Source of the DNA: Eucommia ulmoides
Lineage: Eukaryota; Streptophyta; Magnoliopsida; Garryales; Eucommiaceae
Length of the DNA stretch: 64,000 nucleotides
Direction of reading: 5' to 3'
NCBI GenBank assembly: GCA_016647705.1
Contig: CM028334.1
Location: forward strand, 10,511,546 to 10,575,545
Made by a program: the position numbers and the translations under genes. The notes below the pieces were generated by a model. That model ran no database searches, had not been told where the DNA came from, and saw only the letters and a program-made list of their open reading frames with translations. Of this stretch, positions 36,109 to 48,047 are shown one piece after another (position 1 is the first letter of the stretch; the number at the start of each line of letters is the position of its first letter).

Positions 36109-36895
36109 TGATAGAGGGAAATCTCGTCAGGTGTACCACGTGGTCAATATCCGCCCAAGTATGAGAAAACAGTCAGACTGAGAGTTGAAATCCCCTCAAC
36201 ACCGGGCTGAGAGATGAAATCCCCTCAGTACCGGACTAGGAGTTGAAATCCCTTCAGTACCGGGTTGGGAGCTGAAATCTCCTCAATACTGGGCTGGGAG
36301 CTGAAATCCCCTTAGTGTTGAGCTGGCGCCCTTTGAGCCAGGTTGAGGATCGTCTTGGTGAAGAAATTCAAGCCGACAGACTACGATTCGGACTGACGAA
36401 CTCGAATACCCTTTGCTCGCCATCTCTACACTCAAGACCTCACTAGGCCGTCATAAGGTTCCGACCTATGGGCCTTTACACGTGGGCCCAAAAGCCCACC
36501 CCAGACTATTAGAGCACTAATCCTCATGCTCATTGGTTGCCCAGCGAATTACGTTAATTAACCCAAGCTCAACTTCCTAATTTCGCGGCACTAATCGAGC
36601 ACCGGCGCTTATAAATACACCATGGCACCCACTGCCCAACGGTACGCCTTCTCTACTGAGATTATAACACTTTTAGCCCTTCTCCCTTGGATACTTACTC
36701 TCACGCCGGAGGGACTTCACCGGGCACAACCCCGGTGGGTCTTTGTGCAGGTGCTCGGAGTAAAAGAGTGGAGCTCAACTCGAAGGTCGTCATCACCCCT
36801 AAATTCACCCAGTTAATTACACCATCAGCGGTCCTATGTCCCCGATATCCTTCCAGACCATACTGTTGACCCATCACCACTTTTTGACATCAACA
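36109..36895 (+). repeat. 3' LTR of the Tat element
   Basis: Starts TGATAGAGGGAAATCTCG and ends GACATCAACA; 787 bp, with TATAAATA at 36610-36617. It matches the 5' LTR along its whole length with scattered base changes. Confidence 0.9.
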
Positions 36896-37247
36896 GTTAT
36901 CAAACATGATTCTGCTCCCCCGAAAGAAACATAATTTACATCTCATTCCATCCCAAGTATGATGGGAAAAGTGGAAACATTAACCAAAGAGACCCTAAAT
37001 GCTTATTTGTTTCTATTATCATAAATTAAAAAAAAAAAAAAAAAAAGAATTTCAAGATAATGGTCGTAATCAAATATATTTTTATTCTTGAAATTCTCCA
37101 AAATAGAAATAAATTTTTTATCATTATTTATTACAGGTAGAAACAGAAAAATAGAAACACTGACAATGAACTATGTGCGCTCCAATTACATTCGTATTTT
37201 TCTAATTTTAAAAAATCAATAATAAAATCACCATGTGATAATTAAAA

Positions 37248-39278
37248 GGAGTTGTTTCCGTAATAAATATTTTTTAAAAAAAAAAGAAATTACTGAAAGA
37301 GTTGAGGTTTGAACTTATTTATGCGAGGCATGCATTTCGCCCTTATGAAGGCCGGGATAAAAAAATATTATATTTTTTTTATTTTTTTGATCCCAGCCTT
37401 GTGAAGGCCGAGATAAAAAAAAAATCCTTTTTTATTTATTTATTTATTTATTTGATCCCGGCCTTGTGAAGGCCAGGATCCAAAATAATATATATATTTT
37501 TTTATTTTTCTTTTTTATTTTATGTTTATGTCTTTTTTTTTTTTTTTTAAGTTTTCGGCAACTTTGAGTTGATTAACGATGGTCTATCGATATTTTAAAT
37601 AAATCTAATTTTTTTTTGTGCATAAATTACGTTCAAAATACTCCATAATGCTTTTTATAACACTAAAAACGGATAAGTTGATGAATTTTAAAAAAATTGT
37701 CAAAGTTGACCAAACGAGTTATTTCGATAACGACGGAATTTTTTTCGGCAATTTAGAATTAACAAAAGATTGCATGTCCGTAACAAAAATGAACCAATTA
37801 TTTTGTATATAAACTATGTTCATAACACTACATAACAAAATTTAGAACACTAAAAACGGACAAGTGGATGAATTTTAAATAATCGTCAAAGTTGACCAGA
37901 TGAGTTGTTTCAATGACGATGCAGTTTTTTTGAAAATTTGAGTTAACAAAAAATGGTCGTCTATCCGTAACAGAAATAAACCTGATTTTTTTTTATACAA
38001 ACTACGTTCATAACGTTAAATAATAAAATCGAGAACACCAAAAATAGATAAGGGAATATATGGTGTTGAGAGAAGAGAAAACTTATGTAAAATAATAGAA
38101 AAAGTTTGGATGGACATAACTTTGCACTCGGTGGCCCGTTTGGGGCGATTTTTTTTTTTATTTCAGGTATTGTTTTGAGATCTAGGCCATAGGCAGTTTG
38201 GTCAAGTATTTATTCAAATAAAGCCCGTTTTCATCTTCAATTTTGGATTCGAAGTGTTGGGTGACTAAATTTATAATTTTCGTCGCGAGCGTGCATCTTG
38301 TCTTATTTGTAAAATTGAAATCTTCAAAATCCAGAGTAATGACTCAGATTAGACCCAACTTTTAAAAAACAAATTGCCCTCAACGGACCACCGAGTGTAA
38401 AGTTATGTCCATCCAAATTTTGAAGAACAATATAGTATTTTTGAAACGTTGAAGAGCAATAAAATCTTGTAGTAATAACAATTATTTAAAAATTATTCAC
38501 TAATCCGTTTTTGGTATTCTTGATTTTATTATTTAGCGTTATGAACGTAATTTATATACAAAAAAATCAGGTTCATTTCTGTTACGGATAGACGACCATT
38601 TTTTGTTAAATCAAAATTTTCAAAAAAATTACATCGTCATCGAAACAACTCGTTTGGCCAACTTTGGCGATTATTTAAAATTCATCCACTTGTCCGTTTT
38701 TAGTGTTCTAAGTTTTGTTATATAGTGTTATGAACATAATTTATACACAAAATAAGTGGTTCATTTTTGTTACGGACATGCAATATTTTGTTAATTCTAA
38801 ATTGTCGAAAAAAATTCCGCCGTTATCGAAACAACTCGTCTGGTCAACTTTGGCGATTTTTAAAATCCATCAACTTATCTGTTTTTAGTGTTGTAAAAAG
38901 CATTATGCAGTATTTTGAACGTAATTTATGCACAAAAAAATTTGATTTACTTAAAATATCGATAGACCACCGTTAATCAACTCAAAGTCGTCGAAAACTT
39001 TAAACATAAAAAAAACATAAAAAAAACAAAAAAAAAAAAAAAAAAAAAAAAAAAACATAAAATAAAAATAAAATAAAATAAAAAAATATTATTTTGGATC
39101 CTGGCCTTCACAAGGCAGGGATAAAAAAACTTTTAAAAAAAATCAAAAATAAATAAATAATATTTTTTGATCCCGGCCTTCACAAGGGCAAAATGTATTC
39201 CTCGCGTAAATAAGTTCAAACCTCAACTCTTTCAGTAATTTCTTTTTTTTTTTTAAACATTTATTACGTAAACAACTC
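37248..39278. mobile_element. Mutator-like foldback element with arms of about 900 bp
   Basis: Bases 37248-38150 are repeated in inverted form at about 38370-39278, leaving a spacer of about 220 bp. The flanks carry a 9-bp direct repeat TAATTAAAA at 37239-37247 and 39279-39287, the Mutator-type duplication length. Both arms hold two or three copies of GATCCCGGCCTTCACAAGG or its complement near the outer ends. The open frames 37618-37812 and 38767-38976 are arm sequence. No transposase was seen. Confidence 0.75.
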
Positions 39279-39559
39279 TAATTAAAAGGGCTGAAACTTT
39301 TAAAATCACCTACCTTGCATTAGGGAACAAGAAGGCTAGCACTTGAAGTCGTCTTCTTTTGACTTCTAAGCGGTAGAAGCATTGTGGTAATTTGACCACG
39401 TAACAATTTTTATTATAGTTATTCTAAAATAATCCTCTTCGACTTTTTAAAGGAAAGTTAGGATTTTAATTTTGAAAAATTCAATTATTATTTTTCTATA
39501 TTTTATTTCAAATTAAACTTTGTAATTCTAGTTTTTGTCACTTTTAATTATGAGAAAGG

Positions 39560-40060
39560 TAGGAAGGTATGTGATAATTTTGGCCTACGATCGAACGACT
39601 CTTCTTTCATCTCCGCGAAAATCAACCTCTATAATACATTCAGTGAAATTTTTAGGTATTTCATGTCTTGTTCTCCATCCGATTCCATTTTTGCAAGGAA
39701 ATCCGTGCACTTGTTATTCTCACTTAGCGTGAACTACAACTGATAGTTGTTTGAGGCAGAAAACGTTTGCAATCCTCCACCCTTGGATTGAATTGGTGTG
39801 TTTCAGGGCAATGATAGTTTATAAGTGCTATTGTCTCAGCTAAATTTGTCCCAACAATCACTCTAAGATATTCCTTTCTTTCCATTATCTGAATTCCCTT
39901 AGACAAACTTCTTATTCAGCCTCCAAGCTCGTCCATGAGGGTAGTTGCCTGTGGTATCCAATTTTCCAACTTTTGAGGTGGTCTCTCACAAGACCTCAAA
40001 TTCTTCATTTTCCTAGGTTGACCATTGAGCTCCCATTCATGTTTAACTTGAAGAAAACTG
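39560..40060 (-). pseudogene. possible RNase H-like remnant of a LINE
   Basis: The minus-strand piece 39724-39906 has KEYLRVIVGTNLAETIALI followed by FNPRVEDCKRFLPQ, which resembles the plant RVT_3-type RNase H pattern; stops follow. It lies on the same strand as the LINE RT piece at 41025-41530. Weak evidence. Confidence 0.3.
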
Positions 40061-40089
40061 TAAAAGGAGGACACCAACTAGTAATTAGA

Positions 40090-41015
40090 TTAAGCAAAAG
40101 TTAGCTCATGAGGTGAAGTTTTTCCTCACACTTATAAATTGACTACTATTACCTTTCATATTGGATGTGGGATAAATCCAACAATTTCTCTCTTACACAT
40201 CGGGTCTTTGGTCGGCTAACCCTTAAAGGCTATTAGGGTAGAACTGTTGTAACCTAGGCTATGATATCAATACAGGGTGGTTTTAGATCTCTCTCAACCC
40301 CAAAAACTATCTCATAAGGTGAGACTTCCTCCCACGCTTATAACTTGACCACCAACTCCTTCCACATCCAATGTGGAATAAACCTAACATTCTTTCCCTC
40401 AAACATTGGCCTTTTAGTCAGCTAACCCTCGACCAGTTTCTCATTTTTATGATTATTGGACAAGAGTTATTGTAACATGTGCTTTAATACTAGTGTAGGA
40501 TGGTCTTAGGCCTAAGGTGAGATTTTCTCGCACACTTATAACCTAACCACCAGCCCCTTGAAAACCCAACAATCTCCCCATCACACATTAGGTCTTTGAT
40601 CGTTAACCCTCGACTAGTCTCTCTTTTTGTGGCTATTGGATCACTGTTATTGTCACCAGACCTCTAATACCAGTGTAGGATGAAATTGAGTCTCTCTCAA
40701 TCCCAAAAGTTAGTTCATGAGGTGAGATTTTTTCTCACACTTATTGACCACCAGTCTTTTCTACATTTAATGTGGTTAAACCCAACAATCTCCCCCTCAC
40801 ATGTTGGGTTGTTAATCGATTGACCCTCGACGAATCTCTTTCTGTGTGGCTATTGGGGTAGAGTTGTTGTAACTTAGGTTCTGATACTAGTGTAAGGTGG
40901 TATTTGGTCTCTCTTAACCCCAAAAGTTAGCTCATGAGGTAAGACTTTCCCTCACACTTATAACTTAACTATCAGTCATTTCCACATCTGATGTGGGATA
41001 AATTCAACAAGGTCT
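40090..41015 (-). repeat. five-unit tandem array of a TRIM-like sequence, about 205-215 bp each
   Basis: CTCACACTTATAACTTGACC recurs near 40125, 40327, 40527, 40730 and 40950. On the minus strand each unit has TGTTGGGTTTATTCCACATC (an LTR-like start), CTCATGAG and a block like GGTATCAGAGCCTAGG, which resembles the initiator-Met tRNA primer site. This fits tandemly joined small LTR elements (TRIM). Confidence 0.65.
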
Positions 41016-41024
41016 AACTTACGT

Positions 41025-41530
41025 TATTCTTTAGGGACAATCGATATTCGGGATAAGAGGAATTATATTCTATTATACTTGGTTGGCATGACCTTATTAA
41101 GAAAATAATTTTTGACAAATTCACATAAATTTTCTCTTACTACCTACCAATTGTTTTTGTTGAAGATTGCAAATTGATACCCATCAGGTCTAGGAGCTTT
41201 AAAATCTGCCATAAATTTGAGGATGTCTTTAATATCCACCATTTGGCACCCTAATAAATAGAGAGTATCTCTACGCTCAACTTGATTGAATTTTTCATTA
41301 TCCCCAACATCAAGACTTTTGTTTAGGCTAGTATCTTTGCAATAAAGTTTGAGAAAGTAATCACTAACATGTGTTTTAATACTATCTAGGTCTTTTATCC
41401 GATTATTATTGGAATCTTTTAGCATGGTAACTATGTTCTTTCTTCTTCTTTTGGATCCTAGTAATATGAAACAATCGGTTATTCCTATTATCGAGAACTA
41501 ATCATTGTATTCTAGATTTTTTGAACCATA
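41025..41530 (-). pseudogene. LINE (L1-type) reverse transcriptase fragment
   Basis: 41144-41425 translates on the minus strand to a piece with HVSDYFLKLY, then DIKDILKFMADFKAPRPDGYQF, the KAPGPDGF block of plant LINE RT. Upstream, out to about 41530, another frame gives WFKKSRIQ and NRNNRLFH, the usual text just before it. No full RT; both ends are lost. Confidence 0.7.
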
Positions 41531-41565
41531 GGATGTTCTCAAAATGGTTTTATATTTATTCTTCT

Positions 41566-41645
41566 AATTTTATTTTATTTTATACCCACGAGTGTTCCAA
41601 TACTCACACAGGGTGTGAAACTAATCTCGTTCAAGATTCTGTGAC
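41566..41645 (-). repeat. truncated SINE, family B
   Basis: On the minus strand it reads AACGAGATTAGTTTCACACC and then ACACTCGTGGGTATAAAATA, the 3' half of the SINEs at 46918 and 58835, with an A-rich tail. Confidence 0.6.
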
Positions 41646-43240
41646 TGCTCCTCTTAATAAGTGATTTTTCGTAAATTCGAATTCTTTACTTTGCAGAAAC
41701 CCCTCAACTGTTTTAATTCAAGCGTGTTTTACCGCTTAAGTCACACTATGTCGGTTATTCTTGTAATTTGTTACTTGACTGGAGAGGTTGAGATGGTCAA
41801 GTCAAATGGGGGGACGGTAAGAGCTCATTCCATGTCATGTGACGACATCTCATTGTTAATTTAGGGTTAAGATATGGGGATTTCCAACGTGACAAAATTA
41901 ATTAAATTACACAAAGCGAGGAGTAATAATGTGTTTGGTAGAGTCATTATGTCCAATAAAAAGGTATATTTTATAATTGACACTTGAAGTTTGAGACTTT
42001 TTTCAAATAGGTCTCTCACATTTTACTTTTTTTTTCTTTAATTTAAGTCCTTAAAGTTTTAACTTTGTTTCAAATAGGCATGTTATCTCTGGCATCACTG
42101 AGTAAATATTTTTATTTACTTGTAAAAAATAAATAAAAATAACGTAATAAGACATCTAATTTAAGCACCATAACTATATAATACCCCTTCATTTTTCATT
42201 TTTCGTATAATACACTTTCTTTTTCAACTTTAATGCATGATTGGTGAAAAGCAATGTTGTTTGGATAGTCATTTCAATTTTGATTTATACTATTGTTTTA
42301 CTCAAAATTACTTATTTGAATTAGCATAATTGTTCAAATTTGACAACATAAATAAATTTTAAAATTATTCAAAAGAAAAATTGTTTGTTTGATTTATAGC
42401 AACTGTTACTATACAAATATATGGGTTCATGCACACAGGTTATATATAGGCCTAATTGTATAAACTTGATGGTAGTCTCTTGTAGGCTTTCTTTTAATAT
42501 ATATATGACTCTCGCTTTTCTATTATTTGAACATGGTATTAAGAGTTAATAATTTGTGGGATTTTTTAATAGTGATTTATTGTTCATTCTTCCTCACAAT
42601 AAATCATTGTTCCTTTGTTCGCTTCCGCAATTGTTTTGAGGTTTCGCATTGATTTTCATTGTCCAAACTTCAAACGAATTTAAGAACCAGAATTTTCGTC
42701 CTGTTTCAATGTTTTTGCATCTCTTCCTATCTTCCAAACTGAACACAAATTGCATATCATAATCCTTGTTTGAAGACAATTCCAACACGACCAAACATGC
42801 CGTCATAGGAGGTGTCACGTGCCCTTGCGCGCCGGCTGAAGATTTTGTGGTTTTGTCACCATTCCTCACGCGCCAACCTACAACACCACATCAGCACAGT
42901 GACCACGTCAACCCTAGTCAATTTTTTGACGTTGATCAGTTCATTACTAGTTCACAAGTTCTTTTGATCGATTCACCACTTTTCAAAATGGTTCTTGATG
43001 TTCCGAGGGAGGTTCCTTGCTAATTTTGACATTTTGATTCCATTTGTGCCCTCTATTTTTTTAAATCATGATAAAAATTATACCTCCCTCCATTTTATCG
43101 ATCTGGTTCACCACTTTTCTCTGACCAAATTCCAGGGTTTATCGATCATTTGTTCATTACCTAAGACTGCTTCCTAGATAATTTTGACTTCCTGGTTCAT
43201 TCATATACTATTTTTTTTTCCTAGATTCATATCAGACAAT

Positions 43241-43271
<31 letters not shown>

Positions 43272-44197
43272 TATTGATCCGGTTTGAATACAATGTCCAA
43301 GCCTTGGTTTTCACATGCAATTCTAGCAACAAATAAAGGTTCTGATCTCGTCTCTAAAGGAACCATATATTAAAATCACTAAATTAACACAGGGGAATAG
43401 AAAAAAATTATATCATTTTCAATATCATGTTCCTCTAAGTCGGATCTATACGTATTAACATTAAAACAATAAAACATGCATTATTAAATTGCATCTAATA
43501 AATAATACCTCTTTCGGTACTTCAGTCTTAAAGCTGATAGTTTCAGAGGTGTGATTTGAGAAGTCTCTTCCAAGAGCAATTAGACACGATCAAGAATGGG
43601 CAACCAAACGATTCTCTTAGAAGCAACACAAGTGTATTGCCTCTAATAATATCCACACAAAATACTTAAGTATGATCATGTGCTTGGGATTTCTAAAAAT
43701 TTGATTCTAATCCCAAGAAGTTAAGGTAGTTCTAATTTGAATTTAGGTGTTAGTAAGATTCAAATTAATAGAACAAACACAGGGTTCAAAATTTTGGACC
43801 CTTTTTTTTTTCTTCGTATTTTCACTTTGGCCCCCGATCTTCCAAAGTTTAGGATTACTACCCATTCCTTTTGCAAGGACTTTCCTAACTTCTATTTTCT
43901 ATTATGTGTAACCCATTAGGTTCACACCAAAAGTTGGATGGTGAAAATTAATTAATTTACTAATAAATTAAAATTGAAATAATTCTAATTTTGTCCTCCA
44001 AGAGAAAACATTTTTTTTCCAAAGGCATTTCCTCAGATTGTGAGTCAAATCTACCCACATATCACAGTCATATCCAGTCGGTAGGAATTTCATCAAGAGA
44101 ACCTCCTTGGATATAATTTTGGTATAATAAGATTTCTCTATCTTCTGTTCCTAAAAAGACCAAGAGGATATAGATGAAGTAAAAAACCCTAGTCTAA
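41646..44197. other. AT-rich intergenic DNA
   Basis: No recognisable gene. Contains (TA)n at 43247-43271. Bases 42590-43170 have somewhat longer open stretches of mixed composition, but no family was recognised. Confidence 0.45.
43247..43271. repeat. (TA)n microsatellite
   Basis: An uninterrupted TA run of about 25 bp. Confidence 0.95.
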
Positions 44198-45216
44198 GGT
44201 TGTGTTTGGATAAGGGAATTATAGGAGGGATTTTATTTAGGTGGAGGATTTGTAAATCTTCTTTTGACAAATCTCTTATTTGGGGAGTGGAATGATTTTA
44301 AGAAAGGGAAATTGTCAAATCCTTTTTGGGGTGAAAGAATGGATTTCAAAATACTTTTGAAATAGACTGAATTTGTGAAATCCTTCCATCGTTTGTTCGA
44401 TTGGTTCTTCTGTTCTTCATTGTTTGTTCGATTGCTTCTTCATCGTGTGCTTCTTCATCGTCATCTATGGCCATCGTCGTCGCCATCGCGTTCTTCTCTA
44501 TCCTTCATAGCCTTCGTTTTCTTCTTCTCTGTCCTCCGTCGCCATCGCCATCGCCATCGCTTTCGACTTCGAAATCAAAAATGGGTTTCGATTGATTTCG
44601 AAAACAAAATCGAAATCCAGCAACAGGTTTGATTTCAAAAACAAAATCGAAATAGGGTTCGAAATCGTCATCGTCGTCGTCCTTCGTGACTACTTCTTTG
44701 TGGATTTCTTCTTCGTCGTCATCATCCATCTCCTTCGTCGTCCATCATTCGATTTAGGGTTACAGAAATTTTCCATATCTTTTGTCGTCATCGTCCATCT
44801 TCTTTGTCCGATTTAGGTGGAATTTGGTTGAGCATTGTTGTTTGTTTGGTGATGGCGCGAAAGGGTTGTTTGATTGTGAGAAATCATAGGCTTGCGATGG
44901 CGAACGTTTGTTTGGCGAAAACCAAAAATCATAGGGTTGTTTGGCAATGGCGATGGCGAACATTTTTGGTGTTGTTCAGTTCATCTTCATCGTCTTTATT
45001 TGTTCAAGGCTTCAAGCTCTGTTTCTAGTTTTCATTATTATTATTTTTTTAAGAAGTGGGATCAAAAATAGAAAAAAAAAATTCCAAATAATTTAGTTCA
45101 AACAATTATCTAAATAAGGTATTTGTGAAATGAAGAGATTTCAAATTTCAGAATTTTGAAATCCTTTCATTTCACAAATTCTTTGAATTTGTCAAATCCC
45201 TTACCCAAACGCAACC
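44198..45216. mobile_element. Tourist-like (PIF/Harbinger-type) non-autonomous element, 1019 bp
   Basis: Ends GGTTGTGTTTGGATAAGGG and, inverted, GGTTGCGTTTGGGTAAGGG. Flanked by TAA at 44195-44197 and 45217-45219. The interior (44380-44820) is less AT-rich, with CATCGTCATCG runs and CGATTTAGGGTT, similar to the element at 21760. The open frames are Ser/Asp-rich by composition. No transposase. Confidence 0.78.
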
Positions 45217-45219
45217 TAA

Positions 45220-46917
45220 TTATTTGTACATTGATTGATATTATAATTCCTTGTAACACTAATTAAATTCTCATCCCAATTGCCATACTACTTTGGTCAC
45301 AGGTTTGTATGAATTTTATTAAATCAAATCATAGAGAACACGTCTCTCTTTGATAAGAGTGATAGATCCTATTTTATATGCTCATATATTTATTTGTATG
45401 TTAACTATACCCTATAAATACATTTGAAGTCCCATGGCTAAAGTACAACACTTACTATTATCAAAGCATAGCAACTCATACATGTAACATACAATAGCTT
45501 AAGTCAAAATATTACAAATACAATCATATCTCAGATATCATATTTTAACATTGAGAAATGATACCATATAGCATATCAAGACTGGTCATGTTTGGTCCCT
45601 TAGTGTATTAATAAGTCTTCTTGTGGTTATTCTAATATTTCATATTAATGGTTTGATACTCATTATTCTCAAAAGAAAAAACAACGTAACAAGTTAACCT
45701 AAATTGTTGAAGACCAATTTTCAACAATCCAATACTGATTAGGAACAATTAAGAATATTAAGTTACCGCATATTTTTTATCTTCACCTTTTAATCACATT
45801 AAAGAGGTAAGACATTTCAATTTAATATCCAAAATCTAGAGCAACATTGATATAATTAAATCATAATATCAAAATACGTTTTATTATTTTCTTGAAATTA
45901 TTACTAGAAACAAGCCCACCTAGGATTATCTACATGGCTTATCCCCAATGCCAAAAGGCACATTTTAATGTTGTTTTAATAAAAATTATTTTGATGTAAT
46001 TTAGAACTATAAAATTTAATTAGTGGTTTTCCATAATTCACCACCACAATAAACATTTACTATCATTGTCACAATTACAACAACCATTTACTATCAATGT
46101 CACCACTGTTGAACACGCTCGCCATTGCATCAAAATCACCCCCTCCCCCCACCACAACTACTACCTACCACCACTATAGCCACAATAACCATTCACCATC
46201 ACTACAAAATTTACTATCACCACAATGACCACTGATCACTGCATCAAAAAAATCACCGTCACCATCCAACAAACATTCACTAATACCACCGTCACCACCA
46301 CAACAACCATGTTTATTACTGCTACCACCACAATAAATATTTGTTATCACTATCACTACTACAACAAATATTTCTATCACCGTCACTGCTACCAGTACCA
46401 TAAATATTCGTTGTCACTACCACCACAAAAAAAATTCTCTATCACTACCATCACTGCAACAAATAAGGGTAATTTTGAGATATCAATTTTAGATAAAATG
46501 GATTTTTGCTAGTACTTTCTTAAATTGAGGTAGCTCTAATTTAATCTTAAAAAAGTTACTGTGTGAACCCTATGTTGTCGTCTCTTATAATGTGGAAGAA
46601 GTAGACATCTTGAATCAAGAAAAACAAAAGCAATGCCCTTTTGTTCTGTCATAATGGCCCATTGGGTCCTTTGGTCCACTAATTTTGGTAAGAGTCAAAT
46701 TGCACAAACATTTTATAATATTATGAATGTGGATATTCATAATCCTAGATTGTGGCATTGTTTTGATGCTTGCACATAGAATAAAGGCAATATACATCAA
46801 ATTGTTTGACAATACAAGCAATACTAAAGTATTTGTGGTCCTTTTCCTTTTATAAAATGACTTGTGGTAACAAATAGATCATATAGCATTATTAGGGTTT
46901 TAATTTTACTAACAAGG
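45220..46917. other. intergenic DNA with ACC/CAC-rich simple-sequence region
   Basis: 45220-46015 is AT-rich with nothing recognised. 46020-46460 is built of degenerate CACCACNAC and AACCATTYACTATCA units, so its open frames are Thr/His-rich by composition only. Confidence 0.55.
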
Positions 46918-47095
46918 TGCAGCTCAAGTAGTTGGGTACACTTAAATTAAAACAGTTGAGAGACTTTTGTAAGGTCTGTGATTTGAATCTGCAAAAAAAA
47001 CACTTAATAGGAGGGACAGTTACGTATTTCATACGAGTTAATCTTTCATCCTGTGTGGGTGGGGAGACACTCGTGGATATACAAAAAAAAATTAG
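46918..47095 (+). repeat. tRNA-derived SINE, family B
   Basis: CAGCTCAAGTAGTTGGG fits a tRNA A box; GTGATTTGAATCTGC about 60 bp on fits a B box. It ends with ACACTCGTGGATATAC and an A-rich tail. Aligned along its length with 58835-59012. Confidence 0.7.
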
Positions 47096-48047
47096 GATTT
47101 TAATTTTTCTATTTATCTAGCAATTTGATTGATCTACTAGAATTTTATCTAAAATAAATGGAGTAGATATAAGAATTTAAAGGATTTAATTGATTTTTTT
47201 CTAACAAAATATTAGCAAAAAGTGTAAGGTTCGATTTAATAACATTTAAATTTTTAGTGCTGAAACTTTGAAGTGCTCAATTTTTGGATGTGCAAACTAA
47301 CTCAAATTTAGTTGAAAATTTTAAATAATTTTTTTTAAAAAAAAAAAAAAAACTTAATTATTAATTAATTTTAATTGTAGTTATCAAACAAATTTATTTT
47401 AACAAGAGCTTAATTTATACAAAATTCAACACTTAATTAACTAATTGAGTTATCAAACGTGACCTAAGTGGGCTTGAGTTTCACCTGGCATAAGATGGCA
47501 ATAACTTCTGTTGAAAGTTACGTGACTTCATAAAATAGAGAAGATTGATATCATATATAAATCTTATCTCTAAAATTCAACGGGGCCAACTCACTCTCAA
47601 AAGACGCCTTGAAAGATGATAATTGCCTCTAGATTTATATATAGTACCATGGGATTCAACATTATCAAGAACCAAGAACATATACATCAAAATTCCCTCT
47701 CCATTAACTAACCCTATACAATGCCTTTGAGAGACTTCATCATGATAACCTCTTCTTCAACCTCTTATCCTATGTTCGGTTGCCTGGAATTGAAAATAAA
47801 CATACGTAAAAATTTACATGCATTGATTTCCAATTCCAATTTCAAGCCTAAATTTTGTGCTACCAAACGCCAGCTAAACCTTTTCAGGCAATAAATTATC
47901 GAATTGATAATTTTATAGGGTTGAAGGAGGGAGTCCGCTACTTCAAAATGCATTCACTTTCCTTGTTTCTTCACTGCAATCGAAAAACCGTAATCATTCA
48001 AAGTTGTTCTATATGAAAAGAGAGAAGAATAAATAGTTTATTTTTTA
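47096..48047 (-). other. 3' flank of the kinase gene
   Basis: AT-rich. It should hold the kinase 3' untranslated region next to 48048. A segment at 47590-47650 (CTCAAAAGACGCCTTG) resembles 53865-53925 in kinase intron 1, a dispersed repeat. Confidence 0.4.

Larger units (their letters stand above)
22748..36895 (+). mobile_element. Ty3/gypsy LTR retrotransposon, Tat lineage, decayed, 14.1 kb
   Basis: LTRs at 22748-23536 and 36109-36895. Order: LTR, primer site, gag, protease, RT, RNase H, second (archaeal-type) RNase H, integrase, antisense extra gene, tandem repeats, LTR. The second RNase H, the antisense gene and the 3' tandem array are known traits of Tat/Ogre/Retand elements. The flanks ATTAT and GTTAT fit a 5-bp target duplication with one change. 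Many stops and frameshifts show it is no longer autonomous. The two LTRs differ at many sites, so the insertion is not recent. Confidence 0.88.
21760..36995. mobile_element. Tourist-like (PIF/Harbinger-type) non-autonomous element, split by the Tat retrotransposon
   Basis: The left end GGTATGTTTGGTTAGTGTT at 21761 and the reverse complement of the right end, GGGTCTCTTTGGTTAATGTT at 36995, are similar. TAA precedes (21757-21759) and follows (36996-36998), as expected for this superfamily. Without 22748-36895 it is about 1.1 kb. The left part holds CT-rich, exon-like sequence and repeated GATTTAGGGTTT. The sequences on either side of the retrotransposon (about 22698-22740 and 36896-36940) resemble each other, so the host element carried an internal repeat. 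Confidence 0.5.

Noticed and set aside
37618-38976. Two frames in the foldback arms
   Set aside because: They are copies of the same arm sequence in opposite orientation, AT-rich and without a domain.
44375-44816. Frames on both strands suggesting a small protein gene
   Set aside because: They lie inside a TAA-flanked Tourist-like element and reflect TCATCG simple repeats.
46174-46512. Thr-rich and Gly/Val-rich frames
   Set aside because: Product of ACC/CAC simple sequence.
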